Source: Deltaproteobacteria bacterium
Lineage (GTDB): Bacteria; Desulfobacterota; DSM-4660; Desulfatiglandales; Desulfatiglandaceae
Assembly (NCBI GenBank): GCA_019314425.1
Contig: JAFCZI010000145.1
Coordinates: 1 to 6,249 of the forward strand
DNA: 6,249 nt
Reading direction: 5' to 3'
Shown: positions 1-5,665 of the stretch, piece by piece
Layout: each line of letters opens with the position of its first letter
Position numbering within the stretch: the stretch's first letter is position 1
The notes under the pieces: generated by a model
Seen by the model: only the letters and a program-made list of their open reading frames with translations
What the model was told of the DNA's origin: nothing
Database searches by the model: none
Position numbers and translations under genes: made by a program

Positions 1-18
1 CCGCAGATTCCCAGACAT

Positions 19-55
19 AAAAAAACCGGAAACTCTGTGAGTATCCGGTTTTTTT
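19..55. terminator. Bidirectional Rho-independent terminator next to tRNA-His
   Basis: A 12-bp inverted repeat pairs seven A plus CCGGA (19-30) with TCCGG plus seven T (44-55). The loop is short and can extend the stem further with ACT/AGT (32-34/40-42). The A run on one side and T run on the other make it read as an intrinsic terminator on either strand. On the minus strand it lies about 10 nt past the encoded CCA end of tRNA-His, so it should end that transcript. On the plus strand it would end whatever gene lies to the left of the window. Confidence 0.9.
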
Positions 56-65
56 AAGCTTTTTT

Positions 66-142
66 TGGGGTGGATGATGGGACTTGAACCCACGACCACT
101 GAGGCCACAACCCAGTGCTCTACCAGCTGAGCTACACCCACC
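66..142 (-). tRNA. tRNA-His (anticodon GTG), CCA encoded
   Basis: Read on the minus strand, the sequence folds into a complete cloverleaf. The 7-bp acceptor stem is GTGGGTG with CATCCAC (one G-U pair). The D arm is GCTC/GAGC, the anticodon arm CTGGG/CTCAG has loop TTGTGGC, and the T arm GTGGG/CCCAT has loop TTCAAGT. The anticodon is GTG, histidine. The extra 5' base G-1 (position 142) opposite discriminator C73 (position 69) is the hallmark identity element for HisRS, which confirms the assignment. CCA is encoded at 68-66, so no CCA addition is needed. The gene stands alone, with a promoter upstream (157-185) and a terminator downstream (19-55), and is divergent from selA. Confidence 0.97.
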
Positions 143-156
143 AGAACAATTTTGAA

Positions 157-185
157 AGTATAACAAGCATTATTCCGTTTTGCAA
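157..185 (-). promoter_or_regulatory. Sigma70-type promoter of tRNA-His
   Basis: On the minus strand, a -35 TTGCAA (185-180) and a -10 TATACT (162-157) are separated by exactly 17 nt. The -10 ends 14 nt before G-1 of the tRNA, so initiation about 7 nt downstream would leave only a short 5' leader for RNase P to remove. Position, spacing and hexamers all fit; the call is from sequence alone. Confidence 0.8.
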
Positions 186-249
186 GGAAATTCATCTACA
201 AATTTTCATTTGCGAAGAGATCACGAAAAAACAGTTGAAAAAGAAGTAT

Positions 250-278
250 TTGACGCTCCCATAAAACTTCCCTATATT
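250..278 (+). promoter_or_regulatory. Sigma70-type promoter for the selA gene cluster
   Basis: TTGACG (250-255) and TATATT (273-278) are spaced by 17 nt, close to the sigma70 consensus. An A-rich stretch upstream (about 223-249) could act as an UP element. Predicted start of transcription is near 285, giving a leader of roughly 60 nt before the selA ATG at 344. It is the best plus-strand promoter I can see in the window and would serve selA, gmhA and probably the downstream genes. The -10 lies within a perfect 13-nt palindrome (270-282). Confidence 0.75.
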
Positions 279-282
279 AGGG
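270..282. promoter_or_regulatory. Palindrome over the selA -10 box (possible operator)
   Basis: CCCTA-TAT-TAGGG is a perfect 5-bp inverted repeat with a 3-nt centre, and it contains the whole -10 hexamer. A dimeric regulator binding here would block RNA polymerase. No known operator consensus is matched that I recognise, and the arms are short, so chance is a real possibility. Confidence 0.25.
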
Positions 283-325
283 CCGTGATTTCGAAAAAAT
301 TAGATGCAGAATTCAGGTGGCAAAC

Positions 326-332
326 AAAGGAG
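326..332 (+). promoter_or_regulatory. Ribosome binding site that decides the selA start
   Basis: AAAGGAG lies 11 nt before the ATG at 344, somewhat long but the only good Shine-Dalgarno match. The alternative in-frame GTG at 317 lies upstream of this site and has no purine-rich site of its own, which favours the ATG at 344. The motif is flanked by TGGC (318-321) and GCCA (332-335), which could pair and display the site in a loop. Confidence 0.55.
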
Positions 333-343
333 CCAGGCAACCC

Positions 344-1786
344 ATGTCAGACCATCGGCAAGCGCTGTTCAGAAAAATACCCTCTGTGGACGTGCTGTTG
401 GCCCATCCACAAATAGACGCGGCACTCTCCACTCAACCCAGGGGGATTGTCATCAGGGCCATCCATGAGATTCTGGCGGCGCTCCGAACGGCCATTCAGA
501 CGGATATGGCCGTTTCAGACCGCGAGCTTGAACCCAACACCATCGCTAAGGATGTGATGGTTCGCATTGGCCTTTTGTCCATGCCCAGCCTCAGGAATGT
601 GGTCAATGCCACTGGGGTGGTGGTCCACACCAACCTGGGGCGATCCCTTCTGGCCGAGCGGGTCCTGGCAAAATTCAGTCCCCTCGCCGGCGGCTACAGC
701 AATCTGGAATACGCCCTCGATCAGGGCCGCCGAGGAAGCCGTTACACGCACGTGGAATACCTGCTTCAGGAGCTCACCGGGGCTGAAGCCGGCATGGTGG
801 TCAACAACAACGCGGCCGCAGTCCTGCTCTCCCTGGAAACCCTTGCCAGAGGCAGGGAGGTGGTGGTCTCCCGGGGGCAGCTGGTGGAAATCGGCGGCGC
901 CTTTCGCATTCCGGACGTCATGCGGAAAAGCGGTGCAAAAATGGTGGAAGTGGGCACCACCAACAAGACCCACCTGAGAGATTACGAAGAAGCCATTGGT
1001 CCGGATACCGCGCTGCTCTTGAAGGTGCATACCAGCAATTTCCAGATTGTGGGTTTTACGGAAGAAGTCCCCCTGTCGGATTTGGTGAAACTGGGTCAAA
1101 AACACCGCATTCCCGTTATGGACGATCTGGGCAGCGGCTGTCTACTCGACTTTTCCACCTATGGCATGATTCGGGAACCCACTGTTCAGGAGGCGCTGGA
1201 GCAAGGGGTCGGGGTGGTCACTTTCTCCGGCGACAAACTGCTGGGCGGCCCCCAGGCAGGCATTATTCTGGGCAAAAAAGACCTGGTGGCAATGATCCGT
1301 GAAAATCAGCTGAGCCGGGCGCTCAGAATCGACAAACTGACGCTGTTGGCCCTTGAAGAAACCCTTCGAATGTACCGGGACCCAAGAACGGCGGTTAAGG
1401 ACATTCCCACGCTGCGCATGATCTGTTGCTCCTACGACACCCTTGTGGAAAACGCGGAACGGCTTCATGCTCTGATTCGGGACATGAATACTGAAAACTT
1501 TTCCATTGAACAGGCCGATGGTTTCTCAAAAGTGGGCGGCGGCGCCCTGCCCCTGCAGCAATTGAAAACCCGTCTGTTATGCCTTATTCCCGCAAAACTT
1601 TCCGCACAGCGCATGGAAATCCATCTCAGGCACAACGATCCCCCCGTCATTGGAAGAGTTGAAAAAGACAGACTGGTACTGGATGTCAGAACCATCCAGG
1701 AAAAAGAATTCCAAACGGTGGCTCAAGCCATCAAAACCCTTGCCAAACTCAACCCCTCAAAAGACAGGGCCGAAAGGAACGAATGA
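344..1786 (+). CDS. selA: L-seryl-tRNA(Sec) selenium transferase (selenocysteine synthase)
   Basis: SelA is a cytoplasmic PLP enzyme that converts seryl-tRNA(Sec) to selenocysteinyl-tRNA(Sec) using selenophosphate. The 480-residue product is close to the E. coli enzyme (463). The N-terminal segment carries FRKIPSVDVLL, typical of the tRNA(Sec)-binding domain. The PLP fold of fold-type I follows: NATGVVVHTNLGR (about 88-100), VNNNAAAVLL (153-162), SRGQLVEIGGAFRIPDVM (176-193), EVGTTNKTH (202-210) and KVHTSNF (227-233). The Schiff-base lysine is K298 in SGDKLLGGPQAGI (E. coli K295). The C-terminal domain includes PVIGR and LVLDVRT. The start at ATG 344 was chosen over GTG 317 because of the AAAGGAG upstream. 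It is first in the plus-strand cluster and ends in TGA, one codon before the gmhA ATG and in the same frame. Its presence implies that the organism makes selenoproteins. selB and selD are not in the window. Confidence 0.97.
   Translation: MSDHRQALFRKIPSVDVLLAHPQIDAALSTQPRGIVIRAIHEILAALRTAIQTDMAVSDRELEPNTIAKDVMVRIGLLSMPSLRNVVNATGVVVHTNLGRSLLAERVLAKFSPLAGGYSNLEYALDQGRRGSRYTHVEYLLQELTGAEAGMVVNNNAAAVLLSLETLARGREVVVSRGQLVEIGGAFRIPDVMRKSGAKMVEVGTTNKTHLRDYEEAIGPDTALLLKVHTSNFQIVGFTEEVPLSDLVKLGQKHRIPVMDDLGSGCLLDFSTYGMIREPTVQEALEQGVGVVTFSGDKLLGGPQAGIILGKKDLVAMIRENQLSRALRIDKLTLLALEETLRMYRDPRTAVKDIPTLRMICCSYDTLVENAERLHALIRDMNTENFSIEQADGFSKVGGGALPLQQLKTRLLCLIPAKLSAQRMEIHLRHNDPPVIGRVEKDRLVLDVRTIQEKEFQTVAQAIKTLAKLNPSKDRAERNE
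1773..1778 (+). promoter_or_regulatory. Ribosome binding site of gmhA, inside the selA 3' end
   Basis: AAAGGA lies within the last selA codons, 11 nt before the ATG at 1790. The gmhA frame has a stop (the selA TGA at 1784) two codons before the ATG, so no earlier start is possible. Ribosomes finishing selA end only 3 nt from the gmhA start, so translational coupling is likely. Confidence 0.6.
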
Positions 1787-1789
1787 TCA

Positions 1790-2374
1790 ATGGAAGAAAT
1801 CGTCAAGAAAATTCATACTGAATCCCAATCCGTCATCCAAACCTTTATGGAAACCCATGCGGCCCGTCTCATCACCTTTTCCGAGAAAATCGCATCGGCT
1901 TTTTTAAGTGATCGGAAGCTGCTCATCTGTGGCAATGGGGGAAGCGCCGCGGATGCTCAGCACATGGCTGCGGAGTTTGTGAACCGCTTTCAGCTTGAGC
2001 GCCCTCCCCTTCCGGCAATGGCTTTGACAACGGATACCTCAGTGATTACCAGTATCGGAAACGACTACACTTTTGAAGAGATTTTTTCCAAGCAGGTGAA
2101 GGCGCTGGGAACTGAAGGGGATGTCCTGCTCGCCATCAGCACCAGCGGTAATTCGCCGAATGTCGTTTCCGCCGTTGAGGCCGCCCGAAAGCAGGGGCTG
2201 TATACCGCCGCGCTTCTGGGAAAGGATGGGGGAACCATAAGCAAAATGGTGGATATGCCCCTGGTTGTTGCCTGCCATGTCACAGCCCGCACGCAGGAAG
2301 CCCATATCCTGGCCGAACATGTCATCTGCCACCTGGTAGACTATATCCTGTTTCAAAAACATCTCGAGGAATAA
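1790..2374 (+). CDS. gmhA: Phosphoheptose isomerase (sedoheptulose 7-phosphate isomerase), SIS family
   Basis: GmhA converts D-sedoheptulose 7-phosphate to D-glycero-D-manno-heptose 7-phosphate, the first step to ADP-heptose for the lipopolysaccharide inner core, in the cytoplasm. The product has 194 residues against 192 in E. coli. A helical N-terminus leads into a single SIS domain: ICGNGGSAADAQHMAAEF (46-63), SIGNDYTFEEIF (88-99) and the sugar-phosphate loop AISTSGNSPNV (115-125). The zinc-binding and catalytic residues of GmhA appear conserved as H58, E62, Q169 and H177 (E. coli H61, E65, Q172, H180). This argues for a true isomerase rather than a DiaA-like SIS protein that lacks catalysis. 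It lies 3 nt after selA and 34 nt before the unassigned gene. The other heptose genes (hldE, gmhB) are not in view. Confidence 0.92.
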   Translation: MEEIVKKIHTESQSVIQTFMETHAARLITFSEKIASAFLSDRKLLICGNGGSAADAQHMAAEFVNRFQLERPPLPAMALTTDTSVITSIGNDYTFEEIFSKQVKALGTEGDVLLAISTSGNSPNVVSAVEAARKQGLYTAALLGKDGGTISKMVDMPLVVACHVTARTQEAHILAEHVICHLVDYILFQKHLEE

Positions 2375-2408
2375 AGCGGAACAGGCTTTCCGGGAAACAA
2401 AATAACCC

Positions 2409-3377
2409 ATGACTAAAACCACACCCCTCTCATTTGACCGGATCCAATCGTATCCGCTGAAAGATAGAAACAGCAAAGTGGATACCCACGATTTCGCCCG
2501 GGCATGGTCTCCCGGTGATTCCATGGACACATGGCTGAAAAACCTGCCCGACATTCTGGCGGCGAAAGATCTTCTGATCATTCGAGACCGCGTGGTAGAT
2601 GCCGTCTTCAAGCAAAAAAAGATCATCCTCGCCATGGGGGCACACCCCATTAAAGTAGGGCTCAACCCGGTCATTATTGACCTGTTGGAACGGGGGATTG
2701 TCAGTGCTTTGGCCATGAACGGCGCCTGCATCATCCATGATGCCGAACTGGCCATGGCCGGGAAAACGTCCGAGGATGTGGCGGCTGAAATCGGCAAGGG
2801 AACCTTCGGGATGGCTGAAGAAACCGGTCGTTATCTGAATCGGGCCATGGCCGAAGGTGCTGAAAAAGGGTTGGGTCTGGGGGAATCGGTGGGGAACATG
2901 CTGCTGAAAGAGCAGTTTCCCTATAACCGTTACAGCCTTTTGGCGCGTGCCCGCGAACTGGATATCCCCGTGACCGTTCACGTGGCCATGGGAACGGATA
3001 TCATCCATTTTCATCCCCTCGCAAACGGCGCCGATATCGGCAGCACTTCCCATCTTGATTTTCGCATTTTCTGCCGCCTTGTTTCGGAGCTCGACGAAGG
3101 GGTTCTCATTAACCTGGGCTCAGCGGTCATTCTGCCTGAGGTCTTTCTGAAAGCGCTCAGTGTCGCACGCAATCTGGGGTACCGGGTCAGAAACATCACC
3201 ACCGTGAACATGGATTTCATTCGACAATATCGTCCCATGACCAATGTGGTTCACCGGCCCACCCTGGACGGCGGAAAAGGGTTCAGTCTGGTGGGACATC
3301 ATGAAATCATGTTTCCGCTCCTGGCGGCGGCGATCGTCGAAGGGATAGAAGGGAAGGAAAAGGGATCAGAGGATTAG
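2409..3377 (+). CDS. Conserved protein of unknown function, deoxyhypusine-synthase-like / TIGR00300-like NAD-binding fold
   Basis: I do not recognise a characterised gene here. The 322-residue product has no signal peptide or membrane segment and should be cytoplasmic. An N-terminal arm (about 1-50) leads into a Rossmann-like core. KKIILAMGAHPIKVGLNP (70-87) looks like a strand-loop-helix, and NGACIIHDAELA (104-115) recalls the NGA/HD segment seen after 'VDA-' strands in deoxyhypusine synthase and in TIGR00300/LOR-SDH-type proteins. Further on are DIPVTVHVAMGTDIIHFHP (185-203), GVLINLGSAVILPEVFLKAL (231-250), and RPTLDGGKG (283-291) followed by IMFPLLAAAIVEG (300-312). This last pair resembles the 'WGKI ... 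FPLL' end of deoxyhypusine synthase, where the active-site lysine lies; K290 would be the counterpart. Homology is judged by eye only. The ATG at 2409 has only a weak GGGAA upstream, but the reading frame fits the N-terminal arm and no better start is apparent. Bacteria lack eIF5A, so the substrate is unlikely to be that protein. An NAD-dependent step, perhaps on a polyamine-like or other amino compound, is possible but unproven. Confidence 0.6.
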   Translation: MTKTTPLSFDRIQSYPLKDRNSKVDTHDFARAWSPGDSMDTWLKNLPDILAAKDLLIIRDRVVDAVFKQKKIILAMGAHPIKVGLNPVIIDLLERGIVSALAMNGACIIHDAELAMAGKTSEDVAAEIGKGTFGMAEETGRYLNRAMAEGAEKGLGLGESVGNMLLKEQFPYNRYSLLARARELDIPVTVHVAMGTDIIHFHPLANGADIGSTSHLDFRIFCRLVSELDEGVLINLGSAVILPEVFLKALSVARNLGYRVRNITTVNMDFIRQYRPMTNVVHRPTLDGGKGFSLVGHHEIMFPLLAAAIVEGIEGKEKGSED

Positions 3378-3412
3378 AATTGACAAATCATTATTAGACG
3401 AAAGAGATACCC

Positions 3413-3652
3413 ATGCCCATATACGAATATAAATGTAAAGATTGTGACGAGGAATTCGAAGCCCTTGTCTTTCGAAGCGACGAGACCGTGCCCTGCCCCA
3501 GCTGCAAGGGTGAAAATATCAGACGGTTGATGTCCGCCTGCGGATTTAAAACCGGCGGGGCTTCCGATGCGGGGGAAAGTTACAGCGCCCCTTCAAGCGG
3601 ATCATCCGGTTGTGCGGGATGCGCCGGGACCAGCTGCAGCACTTGTCACTGA
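3413..3652 (+). CDS. FmdB family zinc ribbon protein
   Basis: This is a small 79-residue cytoplasmic protein of the FmdB type (CxxC_CXXC_SSSS regulatory domain). The start MPIYEYKCKDC is the family signature. The zinc ribbon is CKDC (8-11) and CPSC (28-31), with the typical EFEALV between them. After it come IRRLMSACGFK and a low-complexity Ser/Gly linker, then a Cys-rich tail with C67, C70, C75 and C78 that ends in His79. The tail could bind a second metal. The family was named from a putative regulator of methylotrophic formamidase/amidase operons, but most members are uncharacterised and no target can be inferred here. It lies 35 nt after the unassigned gene and has a modest purine-rich site (GAAAGAGA, 3400-3407). 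The terminal CSTCH matches CxxCH, but there is no signal peptide, so a haem protein is unlikely. Confidence 0.88.
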   Translation: MPIYEYKCKDCDEEFEALVFRSDETVPCPSCKGENIRRLMSACGFKTGGASDAGESYSAPSSGSSGCAGCAGTSCSTCH

Positions 3653-3653
3653 G

Positions 3654-3688
3654 CTGTTGGCGATTAGCTATTAGCTATTAGCCGTTAG
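3654..3688 (+). repeat. Five tandem heptamers between fmdB and ispF
   Basis: Five head-to-tail 7-mers fill most of the 59-nt gap: CTGTTGG, CGATTAG, CTATTAG, CTATTAG, CCGTTAG, followed by C. The consensus is C-N-R-TTAG (the first unit has TTGG), and the middle units are identical. The array begins 2 nt after the fmdB stop and ends before the ispF ribosome binding site. The TAGCTA core formed across unit borders is self-complementary. No terminator-like stem with a T run is visible. The function is unknown; it could be a slippage-made spacer. Confidence 0.85.
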
Positions 3689-3711
3689 CAACAATCCATC
3701 CGGGAGAAACA

Positions 3712-4206
3712 ATGTTCAGAATCGGTTTCGGATATGATGTGCATGCCCTGGTGAATAACCGAAAACTCATCCTCGGGGGCGTGGAAATCCCTCATTTACA
3801 GGGTTTGAAAGGGCATTCCGACGCGGATGTGCTGATTCATGCCATTATGGACGCCGTTTTGGGAGCGCTCGGGTTGGGGGATATCGGTCAACATTTTCCG
3901 GACACGGACCCGGCATACAAAGATATATCGAGCCTGTCCATGCTGGAAACCGTTGTGGGTCTGGCCGAAAAGGAAGGTTATGGGCTCAACAACCTGGACT
4001 GCACCCTGGTGGCCCAGGCCCCCCGGATTGCCCCCTTCCTCCCTGAAATGAAACGAATTCTTTCGAAAGCATTGAACGCGGCGGCGAACCGGATCAACAT
4101 TAAAGCCACAACCAGTGAAGGCCTGGGATTCTGCGGTAAACGGGAAGGCATGGAAGCCTTTGCCGTGGTGAGCCTTTCGCACAAGGAGATCAAAAGTGTC
4201 ACTTAA
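3712..4206 (+). CDS. ispF: 2-C-methyl-D-erythritol 2,4-cyclodiphosphate synthase
   Basis: IspF closes CDP-methylerythritol 2-phosphate to methylerythritol cyclodiphosphate with release of CMP, in the MEP route to isoprenoid precursors. The product has 164 residues, usual for a stand-alone IspF (about 160), so this is not an IspDF fusion. The N-terminal GFGYDVHAL contains metal ligands D9 and H11, with H43 as the third ligand in the segment HSDADVLIHAIMDA (35-48). LGDIGQHFPDTDP (55-67) forms the flexible substrate loop, and AQAP (101-104) and KATTSEGLGFCGKREG (131-146, with T133 and E136) complete the cytidine/diphosphate site. The start ATG 3712 has GGGAG (3702-3706) at 5-nt spacing. It overlaps cysS by 11 nt. 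ispD is not in view. Confidence 0.97.
   Translation: MFRIGFGYDVHALVNNRKLILGGVEIPHLQGLKGHSDADVLIHAIMDAVLGALGLGDIGQHFPDTDPAYKDISSLSMLETVVGLAEKEGYGLNNLDCTLVAQAPRIAPFLPEMKRILSKALNAAANRINIKATTSEGLGFCGKREGMEAFAVVSLSHKEIKSVT
4183..4188 (+). promoter_or_regulatory. Ribosome binding site of cysS, inside ispF
   Basis: AAGGAG, 7 nt before the GTG at 4196, sits within the last ispF codons. It is the best-placed Shine-Dalgarno site in the window, and it supports GTG as the cysS start even though that overlaps the ispF stop. Confidence 0.8.
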
Positions 4207-5665
4207 ACTATATAACTCAGCTACCCGAAAAAAAGAGGTTTTTAAGCCAATTGAAGATGGTAAAGTGGGACTTTATGTTTGCGGGGTCACGGTGTACGAC
4301 CTCTGCCACATCGGGCATGCCCGCTCCACCATTGTGTTTGATATTCTGGCCCGGTATTTTCGCGCCAAGGGCTATGACGTGACGTATGTCAGAAATTTCA
4401 CGGACATTGACGATAAAATCATTCAAAGGGCCAACCTGCTGAAAAAAGAGCCCGGGGCTCTGGCCCGGGAATTCATTGATGCCTTCGATGAGGATATGGG
4501 CAGGCTGGGTGTTTTAAATGCGGACGTGGAGCCCCTGGCAACGGATCATATAGACGGTATGATCGAGATGACCATAACGCTCATGGACCGGGGCTACGCC
4601 TACAAGACGGAAGAGGGCACGGAAGGCGGGGATGTCTATTTTTCGGTGGATTCTTACAGGGGGTATGGCAGTCTCTCCGGAAGAAACCTGGAGGATATGC
4701 GTGCCGGCAGCCGTGTTGCCGTGAATGACAAAAAAAGGCACCCCATGGACTTCGCGCTCTGGAAAAGCGCCAAACCGGGTGAACCCCAGTGGCCCAGCCC
4801 CTGGGGACCGGGGCGACCGGGCTGGCACCTGGAGTGCTCGGTCATGAGCAACCGGTACCTGGGACCCACCTTTGACATTCATGGCGGGGGCCGGGACCTT
4901 CTGTTCCCCCATCACGAAAATGAGCGGGCACAGTCCATGTGCGCCAATGACGGAGAATTCGCCCACTATTGGGTTCACAACGGTTTCGTCACGGTTGAAT
5001 CAGAAAAGATGTCGAAATCATTGGGGAATTTCTTAACCATACGGGATGCTCTCGAAATATACCATCCCGAGGTGCTCAGGATTTTCCTCCTGTCCAAACA
5101 ATACCGAAGCCCCCTGGATTTCTCAAAAAAGGATGTGGAGGGCCTCCAGACCGGGCTGGTGCGCATTTACCGCACGCTTCAACGGCTGAACGAACTCCTG
5201 GGGCCGGATGATGGAGAAAAAGTTTCACGCCACAGCGTTTCAGAGGGTTCGGGTGATTTTTTTGAAAAATTCTGTGAAATCATGGACGACGATCTGAACA
5301 CCGCCGGCGCTCTGGGTCTCATCTTTGAAAAGGTCCGGGAAATGAACCGGCTCATGGGCCCGGAGAGCGAAGGCGCCATTTCCGAAGATACGCGCAGCCA
5401 ATTGAAGAACGACCGGTCCCAGATCCTTCGGGCAGGGGACATTCTGGGGCTGTTTCATGAGGATCCGGGCGAATTTTTTGAACAACTGGCCGGGCCCTCA
5501 ACGGAAGTAAAAAGTGAAAACATCGAAGCCTTGGTGGAAAAACGGACCCAGGCCCGAACCGCCAAAGACTGGGCCGCGTCCGATGCCATTCGCGACCAGC
5601 TGAAGGAGATGGGCGTCATCCTGGAGGACAGCCCCCAGGGAACCACCTGGAGACTGGATGTTTAA
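4196..5665 (+). CDS. cysS: Cysteinyl-tRNA synthetase
   Basis: CysRS, a class I synthetase, activates cysteine with ATP and charges tRNA(Cys) in the cytoplasm. The product has 489 residues, slightly longer than E. coli (461). The N-terminal YVCGVTVYD and the HIGH-type motif CHIGH (37-41) open the Rossmann fold, and the KMSKS loop is intact as EKMSKSLGN (270-278). The zinc ligands that select cysteine appear present: C29, C214 in LECSVMS, H239 and E243 in FPHHENE (E. coli C28, C209, H234, E238). DLNTAGALG (366-374) belongs to the C-terminal DALR-type helical domain. A Glu/Gly-rich stretch, EEGTEGGD (139-146), is a few residues longer than in E. coli. The GTG start at 4196 is supported by AAGGAG at 7 nt. 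It overlaps ispF by 11 nt and uvrB by 8 nt, which suggests translational coupling. Confidence 0.97.
   Translation: MSLKLYNSATRKKEVFKPIEDGKVGLYVCGVTVYDLCHIGHARSTIVFDILARYFRAKGYDVTYVRNFTDIDDKIIQRANLLKKEPGALAREFIDAFDEDMGRLGVLNADVEPLATDHIDGMIEMTITLMDRGYAYKTEEGTEGGDVYFSVDSYRGYGSLSGRNLEDMRAGSRVAVNDKKRHPMDFALWKSAKPGEPQWPSPWGPGRPGWHLECSVMSNRYLGPTFDIHGGGRDLLFPHHENERAQSMCANDGEFAHYWVHNGFVTVESEKMSKSLGNFLTIRDALEIYHPEVLRIFLLSKQYRSPLDFSKKDVEGLQTGLVRIYRTLQRLNELLGPDDGEKVSRHSVSEGSGDFFEKFCEIMDDDLNTAGALGLIFEKVREMNRLMGPESEGAISEDTRSQLKNDRSQILRAGDILGLFHEDPGEFFEQLAGPSTEVKSENIEALVEKRTQARTAKDWAASDAIRDQLKEMGVILEDSPQGTTWRLDV
5649..5652 (+). promoter_or_regulatory. Ribosome binding site of uvrB, inside cysS
   Basis: GGAG, 5 nt before the ATG at 5658, lies in the second- and third-last coding triplets but a few of cysS. 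It fits the ATG that overlaps the cysS stop and gives the canonical UvrB N-terminus. Confidence 0.5.

Noticed and set aside
317..343. GTG at 317 as the selA start (nine extra residues)
   Set aside because: No Shine-Dalgarno site precedes it, while AAAGGAG lies between it and the ATG at 344. The extra residues do not resemble the SelA N-terminus.
180..416. 78-codon plus-strand reading frame in the selA leader
   Set aside because: It has a non-ATG start lying in the tRNA-His promoter, no ribosome site, spans the selA promoter and runs into selA in another frame. The composition looks non-coding.
2039..2797. Long minus-strand reading frame of 252 codons opposite gmhA and the DHS-like gene
   Set aside because: It is antisense to two well-supported genes, crosses their boundary, and matches no recognisable family. 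It is a shadow of GC-rich codon bias.
3380..3407. TTGACA at 3380-3385 as a promoter for fmdB
   Set aside because: No acceptable -10 is found at 16-18 nt downstream; the AT-rich stretch that follows is too close.
3638..3649. CxxCH at the end of FmdB as a cytochrome c haem site
   Set aside because: The protein has no signal peptide, and CxxC pairs are expected in a zinc ribbon protein.
3650..3664. Selenocysteine readthrough of the fmdB TGA stop
   Set aside because: Readthrough would add only about four residues before a TAG. The natural end CSTCH is typical for the family and no SECIS-like hairpin is obvious.
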